Shown: positions 7,441 through 14,085, counted from the stretch's first letter. The stretch: 15,184 bases of DNA from an uncultured Leucobacter sp. (GCA_937872275.1 CALMSE010000139.1:1-15184); one strand, 5' to 3'. Notes: generated from the letters alone by a model not told the origin. A program made the numbers and translations.

Positions 7441-8193
7441 ATGGAACTCAGGGACAGGGTCGCCGTCGTCACCGGCGGTGCCCGCGGACAGGGGGCGGCG
7501 CACTCGCGCGCGCTGGCCGCGGCCGGCGCCACGGTCTACGCGCTCGACCTGCTCGACGCCGAGGGCGAAGGACTCGCCGCGGATGCCGCAGCCGAGGGTC
7601 TGGACATCCGCTACCGGCACCACGACGTCACCAGCGAGGAGGCGTGGCTGGCGCTGGCGGAGGAGGTCGGACGCGAGCACGGCGCACTGGGCATCCTCGT
7701 GAACAACGCCGGCATCGTGCATTCGGCGTCCATCGTAGACGAGACCGCCGCCGCTTTCGAGACCACGCTGCGGGTGAACGCCACCGGCGTGTTCCTCGGG
7801 ATGAAGCATCTGTGGGGGCTGCTCGCGGAGCGCGGCGGCGCGGTCGTGAACACCTCCTCGGTATACGGACAGGTCAGCGCCCCGGGGTACGTCGCGTACA
7901 CGGCGAGCAAGGCCGCCGTCATCGGCATGACCAAGACCGCCGCCGCCGAGGGGGCGCCGCTCGGCATCCGCGTCAATGCGCTGCTGCCGGGCACCGTGCA
8001 GACGGCGCAGCTCGCCGACGAGGACTCCTCGTTCGTGCGGCAGTCCACGCCGCTCGACCGCGGTGCCGAGCCGTCCGAGCTGGCCGAGGTGGTGCTGTTC
8101 CTCGTGAGCGACCGATCCTCGTTCATCACCGGCGAGGAGATCCGGGTGGACGGCGGCTTCAGCGCCGCGGGTTTCACCGTCGGACGCGACTAG
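7441..8193 (+). CDS. Short-chain dehydrogenase/reductase (SDR 2), classical type
   Basis: This 250-residue enzyme has all classical SDR landmarks. TGGARGQG (11-18) is the dinucleotide loop, and the Asp ending the second strand (ALDLLDA) points to NAD(H). NNAG is at 88-91, and S140, Y153 and K157 (YTASK) are the catalytic residues. The C-terminal FITGEEIRVDGGFSA is the standard SDR end. TGGARGQG and the overall look recall 3-alpha/20-beta-hydroxysteroid dehydrogenase-like and other secondary-alcohol dehydrogenases, but that similarity is too broad to give a substrate. It differs clearly from SDR 1 and SDR 3, so it probably catalyses another step. It lies 39 bases after the aminotransferase gene and is followed by a strong stem-loop. 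Confidence 0.93.
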   Translation: MELRDRVAVVTGGARGQGAAHSRALAAAGATVYALDLLDAEGEGLAADAAAEGLDIRYRHHDVTSEEAWLALAEEVGREHGALGILVNNAGIVHSASIVDETAAAFETTLRVNATGVFLGMKHLWGLLAERGGAVVNTSSVYGQVSAPGYVAYTASKAAVIGMTKTAAAEGAPLGIRVNALLPGTVQTAQLADEDSSFVRQSTPLDRGAEPSELAEVVLFLVSDRSSFITGEEIRVDGGFSAAGFTVGRD

Positions 8194-8210
8194 ACCGACA
8201 TCGACCACGA

Positions 8211-8238
8211 GTCCGCGAGCCTCTCGGCGCTCGCGGAC
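8211..8238 (+). terminator. Strong perfect stem-loop between SDR 2 and the flavin monooxygenase gene
   Basis: GTCCGCGAGC (8211-8220) pairs without mismatch with GCTCGCGGAC (8229-8238) around an eight-base loop. There is no T-run after it. It sits 18 bases after the SDR 2 stop within a 99-base gap. It may terminate or attenuate most transcripts, or protect a processed 3' end. After it comes an unusually A/purine-rich leader (8268-8292) with AAGGAG at 8275-8280 and GAGAGAG nearer the FMO start. A TTGCCC/CATAAG pair (8249-8276) could be an internal promoter but would overlap the first ribosome-binding site. Confidence 0.45.
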
Positions 8239-8292
8239 CGGTCGGGCATTGCCCTGCGGGGGCCGGAAATCATAAGGAGAAAAGAGAGAGAA

Positions 8293-9552
8293 ATGTCGAA
8301 GTACTGCATCATCGGTGCCGGCGCCGCGGGTCTCGCGGCGTTGAAGATTCTGGGCGACCAGGGGTTCGAAGTGGACTGCTTCGAGCGCACCGACCGTGTC
8401 GGGGGCCACTGGAACACGGACTACGAGGCGCTGCATCTCATCACTTCGCGCAGCCTGAGCGGTTACGACGACTATCCGATGCCTGAGCACTGGCCCAATT
8501 TCCCCTCCCGGGATCAGCTCGTGGAGTTCTACAACGGCTATGCCGATCGCTTCGGCCTGCGCGAGCGGATCACCTTCGGCACAGAGGTCACGGACGTCTC
8601 GCCGACCGAGGGCGACAACGGCCTCGGCGGGTGGACGGTGACATTCGGGGACGGCAGCAGTCGCGCCTATGACGGCGTGCTCATCGCCAACGGGCACCTC
8701 TGGGATCCCAAGGTGCCGAGCTACCCGGGCGAGTACACGGGCAGGCAGCTGCACTCGGCCGAGTACACGAACACCGACGACATCGAGGGCGACCGCGTCC
8801 TCGTCGTGGGCACCGGCAACTCCGGGTGCGACCTCGCGGTGGACGCGGCGCAGCACCGGATCCGCACCTCGGTGTCGGTGCGGCAGGGGCACTACTACCA
8901 GCCCAAGACCTTCTTCGGAAAGCCGCGCTCGGAGATCGGCTTCCTGAGCGAGCTCTCCCCGAGCGAATTCGACCTGGCGACGCGGCTGCTCATGCGGGTG
9001 ACGGTCGGCACGCCCGCCGAATACGGCCTGCCGATGCCGGAGCGGGAGACCCTCGCCGAGAACGCCCCGATCGTGAACGATCTCATGCTCTATTGGATCC
9101 AGCACGGGCGCATCGAGGTGCGGCCCGGCATCGAGCGCTTCGAGGGCACGAGCGTTCATTTCACCGACGGCACGGTCGAGGACTACGGCACGATCCTCTG
9201 GGCGACGGGCTTCAGCCCGCGCATCCCCTTCCTGGCCCCCGGCCTGATCCAGGAGTCCGGGGACGTCCCGTTGCGCAGGGGCGGCGCCATCGTGCCCGTC
9301 GGCCTGGAGAAGCTCTACCTCGTCGGGCTCATCGCGCCGCGGGGGGCGCAGGCCCCCGTGTACCAGATCCAGAGCCGCCTGATCGCCCGGATGCTGAGGC
9401 TGCACGAGCAGGGGTCGCTTCCCCAGGGGATGGGCCCGTTGCTGGCGGGTCAGCGGCCGGACGACCGGATCGACATCGTGCGCACCGACTGGCTCGACCA
9501 GATCGCCGACACCGATCGGGTCGTGCAGAGCCTCGAGGCGGTGACGGTATGA
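8293..9552 (+). CDS. FMO-type flavin-dependent monooxygenase (NADPH/FAD)
   Basis: This 419-residue enzyme has two Rossmann domains. FAD binding is at GAGAAG (8-13) with an acidic second strand end (CFERTDRVGGHW). The group fingerprint Y-x-G-x3-x-x-x-x-H spans 144-154 (YPGEYTGRQLH, with Tyr in place of the usual Phe). NADPH binding is at GTGNSG (173-178), and the closing WATGF is at 303-307. FMO-type enzymes carry a C4a-peroxyflavin and oxygenate soft nucleophiles (amines to N-oxides or hydroxylamines, sulfides) or, in type II Baeyer-Villiger members, ketones to esters. Length is close to bacterial trimethylamine monooxygenases (~445). With a polyamine-type importer and an aminotransferase beside it, N-oxygenation of an amine or Baeyer-Villiger oxidation of the derived ketone are both plausible. 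The stop overlaps the SDR 3 start. Confidence 0.92.
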   Translation: MSKYCIIGAGAAGLAALKILGDQGFEVDCFERTDRVGGHWNTDYEALHLITSRSLSGYDDYPMPEHWPNFPSRDQLVEFYNGYADRFGLRERITFGTEVTDVSPTEGDNGLGGWTVTFGDGSSRAYDGVLIANGHLWDPKVPSYPGEYTGRQLHSAEYTNTDDIEGDRVLVVGTGNSGCDLAVDAAQHRIRTSVSVRQGHYYQPKTFFGKPRSEIGFLSELSPSEFDLATRLLMRVTVGTPAEYGLPMPERETLAENAPIVNDLMLYWIQHGRIEVRPGIERFEGTSVHFTDGTVEDYGTILWATGFSPRIPFLAPGLIQESGDVPLRRGGAIVPVGLEKLYLVGLIAPRGAQAPVYQIQSRLIARMLRLHEQGSLPQGMGPLLAGQRPDDRIDIVRTDWLDQIADTDRVVQSLEAVTV

Positions 9553-10298
9553 GCGATCAGGCGGCTGCAGACGAGACGGCGGCGCTGGCCGAAGCGCGCG
9601 GGGCCGGCCACGGCGGGGTCGCGGTCATCACCGGGGCGTCGCGGGGACTCGCGCTCTCCTGCGCCGAGCGATTCCTCGCTGAGGGCTGGCAGGTCGTCGG
9701 CGTGGATCTGTCTCCGGCGCCGGACGGGCTGGCCGGTCGACCCGGCTTCCGGAGCTACGAGGCGGACGTCACCGATCCCGGAGCGATGGCAGAGGTGTTC
9801 GGGAGCATCGCGAAATCGGGGATCCGGCCCGCCGCGCTCGTCAACGGCGCCGGGATGTATCCCGCGACGCACTTCGGCTCGGCGACGCTCGGTGACTTCC
9901 GCAGGATCTTCGAGCTGAACGTCTGGGGCACCGTCAACGCCTCCCAGGCGTTCTGCGAGATCGCGGCCTCGCCGTCGAGCATCGTGAACATCGCCTCCCG
10001 CGACATCTACTCGCCCCCGCCCAACCAGTACCTCTACGCGGCGTCGAAGGCCTCGATCGTGAACCTCACCACCGGCACGGCGCAGGCGCTGCTCGATCGC
10101 GGGATCCGCGTGAACGCCGTGTCGCCGCCGCGCATCGCCACCGAGGCGCTGCGCGCGATCTACGGCGAGATGCCGGCGGATGCGGTGGAGCCCGAGATGA
10201 TCAGCGCGGTCGTGTGGGAGCTCGCCGCCGGGGAGAACATGCGCGGGTTGAACGGGCAGGTCGTCAGGATCCCGGCTCGCGGCGAGATCGACTACTAG
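9549..10298 (+). CDS. Short-chain dehydrogenase/reductase (SDR 3), atypical glycine motif
   Basis: This 249-residue SDR has a ~21-residue polar N-terminal extension before the first strand. The dinucleotide loop reads TGASRGLA (28-35): the last glycine of TGxxxGxG is Ala35. The NNAG/NAAG motif is N99-G-A-G102. The active site is otherwise intact: N124, S150, Y163 and K167 (YAASK). The second strand ends in VDLS, suggesting NAD(H). It resembles SDR 1 in the N-x-A-G-x-Y-P, N-V-x-G-T-V, IATE and VVWEL-like C-terminal segments, so these two appear to be diverged paralogues at opposite ends of the locus. ATG 9549 sits in a 4-base overlap with the monooxygenase stop, which suggests that SDR 3 acts right before or after that enzyme. 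Confidence 0.91.
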   Translation: MSDQAAADETAALAEARGAGHGGVAVITGASRGLALSCAERFLAEGWQVVGVDLSPAPDGLAGRPGFRSYEADVTDPGAMAEVFGSIAKSGIRPAALVNGAGMYPATHFGSATLGDFRRIFELNVWGTVNASQAFCEIAASPSSIVNIASRDIYSPPPNQYLYAASKASIVNLTTGTAQALLDRGIRVNAVSPPRIATEALRAIYGEMPADAVEPEMISAVVWELAAGENMRGLNGQVVRIPARGEIDY

Positions 10299-10309
10299 GG
10301 CGCCCGGGA

Positions 10310-10861
10310 ATGGATCGTCTCCCGTTGCTCGAGCCCGCGCAGCTCGATCCCGCCCGACGCGAGCTCTACGAGAGGATCGTCGGCGGGCCGAGGGGCCGGG
10401 GCGCGCAGCACTTCGCGCTCACGGACGACCGGGGCGCACTGCGCGGCCCGTTCAACGCATTCCTCCTCGCGCCCGAGCTGGGCCGGTCGGTTCAGGAACT
10501 GGGCGCCGGCATCCGTTACGGGACCGCGCTCACTCCGCGCAGTCGAGAGGCCGCCGTTCTGCTCGTCGCCGCCCGATGGGACAGCGCCTTCGAGCGCGAG
10601 GCGCACGAGGCCGTCGGTCGCGCCTCAGGCCTGACCGAGTCGGAGCTGGCGACCCTCGGCGCCGGGGAGGTGCCGGACTTCGCGGATCCCGGGGAGCTCG
10701 CATGCGCGCTGCTGACCTCGGCCCTGCTCGACGGGGACATCGGCGACGAGCAGTGGCGCGATCTGGTCCCGCGGATCGGGCTCGAACGGTTCTTCGAGCT
10801 CACCGTGCTGGTCGGCTACTACTCGATGCTCGCCCTCCAGCTCCGCGTGTTCAGGGTGTGA
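10310..10861 (+). CDS. Carboxymuconolactone decarboxylase/AhpD-fold family protein
   Basis: This 183-residue mostly helical protein fits the CMD family (PF02627-like). The core segment, residues 76-110, reads PRSREAAVLLVAARWDSAFE and continues to H99; E95 and H99 sit where CMD proteins have E-x-x-x-H. The C-x-x-C or E-x-x-C redox cysteines of AhpD-type peroxidases are absent there, so a peroxidase role is unlikely. A lyase, isomerase or decarboxylase on a ring or keto acid is more probable but unproven. ATG 10310 is 11 bases after the SDR 3 stop, and a possible weak site (CGGGA) precedes it. It is the last gene of the catabolic run. Relatives are often found at the end of oxygenase operons, which suits processing of the monooxygenase product. 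Confidence 0.85.
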   Translation: MDRLPLLEPAQLDPARRELYERIVGGPRGRGAQHFALTDDRGALRGPFNAFLLAPELGRSVQELGAGIRYGTALTPRSREAAVLLVAARWDSAFEREAHEAVGRASGLTESELATLGAGEVPDFADPGELACALLTSALLDGDIGDEQWRDLVPRIGLERFFELTVLVGYYSMLALQLRVFRV

Positions 10862-10907
10862 CCGGCGCGCGGACGGCGCTGCGCGAGCCCTGAACCCTGT
10901 CCGGTGC

Positions 10908-10916
10908 GGGGGGGGG
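10908..10916 (+). repeat. G9 homopolymer upstream of the MFS gene
   Basis: Nine consecutive G bases lie in the 134-base gap between the CMD-like gene and the transporter gene. Such a run is prone to replication slippage and to sequencing error. It is 23 bases upstream of the proposed -35 box. Confidence 0.9.
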
Positions 10917-10927
10917 TGCTGGGCCGG

Positions 10928-10949
10928 GGGCCGGGCGCTTGCGCCCCCC
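10928..10949 (+). terminator. Bulged GC hairpin between the catabolic run and the MFS gene
   Basis: GGGCG (10933-10937) pairs with CGCCC (10942-10946) around CTTG. After a two-base CC bulge, GGG (10928-10930) can pair with CCC (10947-10949). This could end the long upstream operon. The same bases form a 14-bp near-palindrome, GGGCGC-TT-GCGCCC, over the proposed -35 box of the MFS promoter, so an operator is an equally good reading. Confidence 0.3.
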
Positions 10950-10967
10950 TCGGCCGCCGGGTATACG
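10939..10967 (+). promoter_or_regulatory. Putative promoter of the MFS transporter gene
   Basis: TTGCGC (10939-10944) and TATACG (10962-10967) are separated by 17 bases, a good sigma-70-like arrangement, about 29 bases before the ATG at 10996. The leader holds the purine-rich ribosome-binding site GAGAGGGGAG. The -35 box lies inside a GGGCGC/GCGCCC inverted repeat. Confidence 0.4.
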
Positions 10968-10995
10968 GTTGAATCCGGCGAGAGAGGGGAGCGCG

Positions 10996-12294
10996 ATGAC
11001 CGATTCCGCGAGGGGCGTGCTGTTGCGCTTCGCCCCCATGATCTACGGCCCCACGGTGCTCTTCGCGCTCGGCGAGGGGGCGGTGATCCCGCTGATCCCG
11101 GTCGTGGCCGCGCAGCTCGGCGCCGACATCGCCATGGCGGGGCTCATCGCCTCGATGCTCGTGATCGGTCAGCTCTGCGGCAACATCCCCGCGGGCTGGC
11201 TCGTCGCCCGCCTGGGCGAGCGGCTCACCATGGGCATCGCCGGCGTGCTCGCCCTCGCGGGCGTCGCGGGCCTCGCGCTCTCGCCTGCCCTCTGGGTGCT
11301 CGCCCTGTCGGTCTTCGTCATCGGCATGTGCGCGGCCGCCTTCGGGCTCGCCCGGCACGCCTTCATGACGACGCGGGTGCCGCTCGGCTTCCGCGCCCGC
11401 GCGCTCGCCCTGCTCGGCGGCTCCTTCCGCCTCGGCATGTTCGTCGGGCCCTTCGTCGGGGCCGTGCTCCTCGGCCTCACCGGCGCGGAGGCCTCGGCCT
11501 CCTGGTTCTTCGCGGTCTGCCTCGTCGCGTGCGTGCTCCTCGTGCTGCTCGGGCCCGACCCCGAGACCCGGCTGGACGAGGAGACGGTGCCCGTTCGCCG
11601 TGGCGGCGATGACGCCGGATCGGCCCACGCCGACACGGGGGAGGCCGTGACCGGCGGCATCCATCTGCATGACGGCAAGCCCGCGGGGGTCTTCCGCACG
11701 ATGGTGCGCCACCGCCGAGTGCTCTCACGGCTCGGCCTCGCCGCCGCGTCGCTCTCGGCCGTGCGCGCCGCGCGCCAGGTCGTGATGCCGCTGTGGGGCG
11801 TCTCGCTCGGCCTCGACGCCCAGACCATCTCGCTCGTCATCGGCATCTCGGGGGCGATCGACTTCGCCCTGTTCTACTCGAGCGGCCAGGTCATGGACCG
11901 CTTCGGTCGGCTGTGGGCGGTGCTGCCGTCGATGCTGCTGATGGGCTGCGGCTTCCTCGCGCTCGCCTTCACCCACGACCTCGAGCAGTCCGCGATGTGG
12001 TTCGCGATGCTCGCCGCGGTGATCGGGGTGGGCAACGGCCTCTCGAGCGGCATCCTGCTCACCCTCGGGGCCGACGTCGCGCCGAAGGGCGACCCGGCGC
12101 CGTTCCTCGGTTCGTGGCGCACCCTGACCGACGCGGGCGGCGCGGTGGCGCCGGTGCTCTTCTCGGGCATCGCGGCCATCTCGACGCTGGGCGTCGCCAC
12201 CGCGGCGATGGGCGTGATCGGCCTCGCGGGCGCCCTCGGCTTCCTGCGCTGGGTGCCGCGCTTCGTGCAGCGGCGCCCGCCGGGCGAGGGATGA
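10996..12294 (+). CDS. Major facilitator superfamily (MFS) transporter, 12-helix
   Basis: This 432-residue integral membrane protein has two six-helix halves. The loop between helices 2 and 3 has a motif-A variant, G67-x4-R-x-G-E-R76, in which the usual Asp is Ala. The second half has the canonical form GQVMDRFGR. The central cytoplasmic loop (about residues 192-235) is long, acidic and His-containing (DDAGSAHADTGEAV, then HLHDG). The family moves small molecules with proton antiport or symport. The look, with glycine-rich helix 5, fits a drug or metabolite exporter, but substrate is unknown. ATG 10996 follows GAGAGGGGAG. It has its own promoter-like sequence and is convergent with the XRE gene (7 bases between stops). 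It could export a product of the catabolic locus or be unrelated. Confidence 0.9.
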   Translation: MTDSARGVLLRFAPMIYGPTVLFALGEGAVIPLIPVVAAQLGADIAMAGLIASMLVIGQLCGNIPAGWLVARLGERLTMGIAGVLALAGVAGLALSPALWVLALSVFVIGMCAAAFGLARHAFMTTRVPLGFRARALALLGGSFRLGMFVGPFVGAVLLGLTGAEASASWFFAVCLVACVLLVLLGPDPETRLDEETVPVRRGGDDAGSAHADTGEAVTGGIHLHDGKPAGVFRTMVRHRRVLSRLGLAAASLSAVRAARQVVMPLWGVSLGLDAQTISLVIGISGAIDFALFYSSGQVMDRFGRLWAVLPSMLLMGCGFLALAFTHDLEQSAMWFAMLAAVIGVGNGLSSGILLTLGADVAPKGDPAPFLGSWRTLTDAGGAVAPVLFSGIAAISTLGVATAAMGVIGLAGALGFLRWVPRFVQRRPPGEG

Positions 12295-12295
12295 G

Positions 12296-12311
12296 CGGGC
12301 GCTACGCCCCG
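12296..12311. terminator. Short hairpin at the MFS/XRE convergent stops
   Basis: CGGGCG (12296-12301) can pair with CGCCCCG (12305-12311) around CTA with one bulged base. It overlaps the XRE stop codon and would serve both converging genes. It is small and may be chance. Confidence 0.25.
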
Positions 12312-12637
12312 TGCTCGAGCCGGGCGCGCACGAACTCGCGCGCGGTGAGGCGGTGCGCGCGCTTGCCGTAGTCGTCGGCGGTGACGCCGCTCAGCAGCGC
12401 GCCCGCGTCGACCTCCAGCGCGGTCGCGATGCGCACGAGCGACTCCACCGTGGGGCTCGAGACGCCCCGCTCGATCTTGCCGATGGTGGTCCAGTTGATC
12501 TCGGAGAGCTCTCCGAGATCCTCCAGCGAGATCCCGAGTTCCTGCCTGGCGGCGCGAATGCGCCGGCCGATCTCGGCGGCCGCGGCGGAGTGGATCTTGG
12601 GCACCGAACAAGCGTGCTGGCCTGGGAGGGAAAACAC
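12302..12637 (-). CDS. XRE-family helix-turn-helix regulator
   Basis: This 111-residue protein has a Cro/C1-type HTH at about residues 24-79: IGRRIRAARQELGISLEDLG, then a recognition helix around INWTTIGKIERG and the S-P-T-x-x-S-L-x-x-I-A-x-A-L ending. There is no sensor domain, only a ~30-residue basic tail, so it is a simple DNA-binding repressor or activator. The start is GTG 12637. A second GTG at 12604 gives 100 residues (PKIHSAAAAEIG onward), and neither has a clear ribosome-binding site. The gene converges on the MFS gene and diverges from the glycosyltransferase pair, so it may control itself and either neighbour. Its coding sequence contains a perfect 24-bp palindrome over the HTH codons. 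Confidence 0.88.
   Translation of the reverse strand: MFSLPGQHACSVPKIHSAAAAEIGRRIRAARQELGISLEDLGELSEINWTTIGKIERGVSSPTVESLVRIATALEVDAGALLSGVTADDYGKRAHRLTAREFVRARLEHGA
12497..12520. repeat. Perfect 24-bp palindrome inside the XRE gene
   Basis: GATCTCGGAGAG (12497-12508) is followed directly by its exact reverse complement (12509-12520). It encodes D-L-G-E-L-S-E-I in HTH helices 2-3, where repeated GAG/CTC codons make symmetry easier. It could be an intragenic binding site for the protein itself or a coincidence. Confidence 0.9.
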
Positions 12638-12670
12638 CAGAATGCGAACGCACAGGGCGAAAACACCCAG
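12630..12670. promoter_or_regulatory. Direct GAAAACACC(C)AG repeats upstream of the XRE gene
   Basis: GAAAACACCAG (12630-12640) and GAAAACACCCAG (12659-12670) are near-identical copies 29 bases apart, about three helical turns. The second runs into the 8-bp palindrome GGATATCC (12670-12677). They flank the longer GTG start of the XRE gene and are candidate operator half-sites. The remainder of the 242-bp gap (12638-12879) holds CGGAGGG/CCCTCCG (12725-12740), two GCGCCGGAGG copies 42 bases apart (12721 and 12763), the palindrome CCGGCGCCGG (12760-12769) and the glycosyltransferase promoter. Confidence 0.35.
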
Positions 12671-12805
12671 GATATCCGAGTGTCGAGCGGCCTCCGCATT
12701 CCCGCCCGCGCCGCATGCCCGCGCCGGAGGGAGCCCTCCGCGTCGGAGCGCCGTGTCGGCCGGCGCCGGAGGATTTCGAACAGGGCGCCCCGGCCCGGCG
12801 AGGAG

Positions 12806-12834
12806 TTATCTCGCAGCGCGCGAGCGAATAGACT
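12806..12834 (+). promoter_or_regulatory. Putative promoter of the glycosyltransferase pair
   Basis: TTATCT (12806-12811) and TAGACT (12829-12834) are spaced 17 bases apart. The -10 box fits the actinobacterial TAnnnT form; the -35 box is weak. It lies 45 bases before ATG 12880. Confidence 0.4.
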
Positions 12835-12879
12835 GGTGTCGCCCCGCGGGACCAGCGGGACGATCCGATCGAAGGACGC

Positions 12880-14085
12880 ATGCCCCCTGTGAGCCCCGCC
12901 GAGAGCCCCGAGAGCGCCGATCGCCTCCGCATCCTGATCGGCTGTGACACCTTCGCGCCCGACGTCAACGGCGCGGCGCGCTTCGCCGAGCGCCTCGCCG
13001 CCGGCCTCGTGCAGCGCGGCCACCGCGTGTTCGTCGTGGCCCCCGGCGTGAGGTACAAGCGCACCCGCCCCGCCGTCGAGATGATCGAGGGGCAGCCGGT
13101 CACGGTCTATCGCCTGCCGGCGGTGCGGTGGAAGCCGCACGATTGGCTGCGCTTCGTGTGGCCCTGGCGCTCGAAGTACTACGCCCGCCGCGTGCTGCAG
13201 GCGGTGCAGCCCGACGTCGTGCACATCCAGTCGCACATCGTCATCGGCCGCGGCCTCGCCCGCATCGCGAAGCAGCGCGGCATCCCCATCGTCGCGACCA
13301 ACCACGTGATGGCCGAGAACATCATCGACTTCACGACGCTGCCCCCGGTCATCGACAAGCTCTTCCTGAAGCTCGCCTGGGGCGACGCCGAGCGCACCTT
13401 CAAGCTGGCGCGCGCGGTCACGACCCCCACGCGCAAGGCTGCCGACTTCCTCGAGGCCACGGTCGACCTCGACGACGTGATCCCGATCAGCTGCGGCATC
13501 GAGCGCTCGAACTACCGGCCCGACCCAGCTCCGCGCGACCGCAACCGCATCCTCTTCGTCGGCCGTCTCACCACCGAGAAGCACGTCGACGTCACGCTCA
13601 AGGCCATATCGCGCCTCGACCCCGCGCTCGACGTGCACTTCGACGTCATCGGCGGCGGCGACCAGATGAAGCACCTCGTGCACCTCACCGAGAAGCTCGG
13701 GCTGCAGCAGCGGGTCACCTTCCACGGCCGCGTCGACGACGAGCAGCTCGTCGAGGCCTACAGCAGGGCCTCGGTCTTCGTCATCTCGTCGATCGCCGAG
13801 CTGCAGTCGATCGCCACGATGGAGGCCATGGCCTCGGGCCTGCCCGTCATCGCGGCGAACGCCGTCGCGCTGCCGCACCTCGTGCACGACGGCGAGAACG
13901 GCTACCTGGTCACCCCGGGCGACGACGTGGAGCTCGCGGCCCGCATCACCGACGTGCTCACGGCGCCCCACGAGGAGTGGCTGCGCATGCAGCGCGCCTC
14001 GCTCGACGGCGTCGAGGTGCACGACATCACGCGCACGCTCCGCACCTTCGAGGCGCTCTACCGGGGCGAGGCGACGCCCGAGTGA
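12880..14085 (+). CDS. GT4-family (GT-B fold) glycosyltransferase
   Basis: This 401-residue retaining glycosyltransferase has no signal peptide or membrane helix. It starts (residues 17-45) with RILIGCDTFAPDVNGAARFA, where the N-terminal GT-B domain binds the acceptor. The donor-binding half has GRLTTEK (228-234, with R229 and K234 contacting the sugar nucleotide diphosphate) and the E-x7-E motif E307/E315 in AELQSIATMEAMASG. The LQSIATMEAM form resembles bacterial glycolipid and mannosyl/glucosyl-diacylglycerol-type transferases, so a membrane lipid or envelope glycan acceptor is likely, using GDP-mannose or UDP-glucose. ATG 12880 has GAAGGA only three bases upstream; GTG 12889 is an alternative start, with that site rather far. 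The TGA overlaps the next gene's GTG. Confidence 0.9.
   Translation: MPPVSPAESPESADRLRILIGCDTFAPDVNGAARFAERLAAGLVQRGHRVFVVAPGVRYKRTRPAVEMIEGQPVTVYRLPAVRWKPHDWLRFVWPWRSKYYARRVLQAVQPDVVHIQSHIVIGRGLARIAKQRGIPIVATNHVMAENIIDFTTLPPVIDKLFLKLAWGDAERTFKLARAVTTPTRKAADFLEATVDLDDVIPISCGIERSNYRPDPAPRDRNRILFVGRLTTEKHVDVTLKAISRLDPALDVHFDVIGGGDQMKHLVHLTEKLGLQQRVTFHGRVDDEQLVEAYSRASVFVISSIAELQSIATMEAMASGLPVIAANAVALPHLVHDGENGYLVTPGDDVELAARITDVLTAPHEEWLRMQRASLDGVEVHDITRTLRTFEALYRGEATPE

Noticed and set aside
5934..8486. 850-codon plus-strand frame
   Set aside because: It is an Arg-rich shadow of the ATPase, aminotransferase and SDR 2 genes with no recognisable motif.
6010..9405. Open reading frame of 1131 codons on the minus strand
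   Set aside because: It lies antisense to the aminotransferase, SDR 2 and monooxygenase genes, all with intact motifs. Its translation is rich in Arg, Asp, His and Gly with no domain, as expected of a shadow frame in GC-rich DNA.
8293..9552. Siderophore-type N-hydroxylase (ornithine/lysine/putrescine hydroxylase)
   Set aside because: The FMO fingerprint and WATGF layout fit FMO-type enzymes, and no NRPS or siderophore synthetase gene is nearby.
12391..14022. 543-codon minus-strand frame opposite the glycosyltransferase
   Set aside because: It is antisense to a gene with complete GT4 motifs and overlaps the XRE gene on the same strand in another frame; low-complexity shadow translation.
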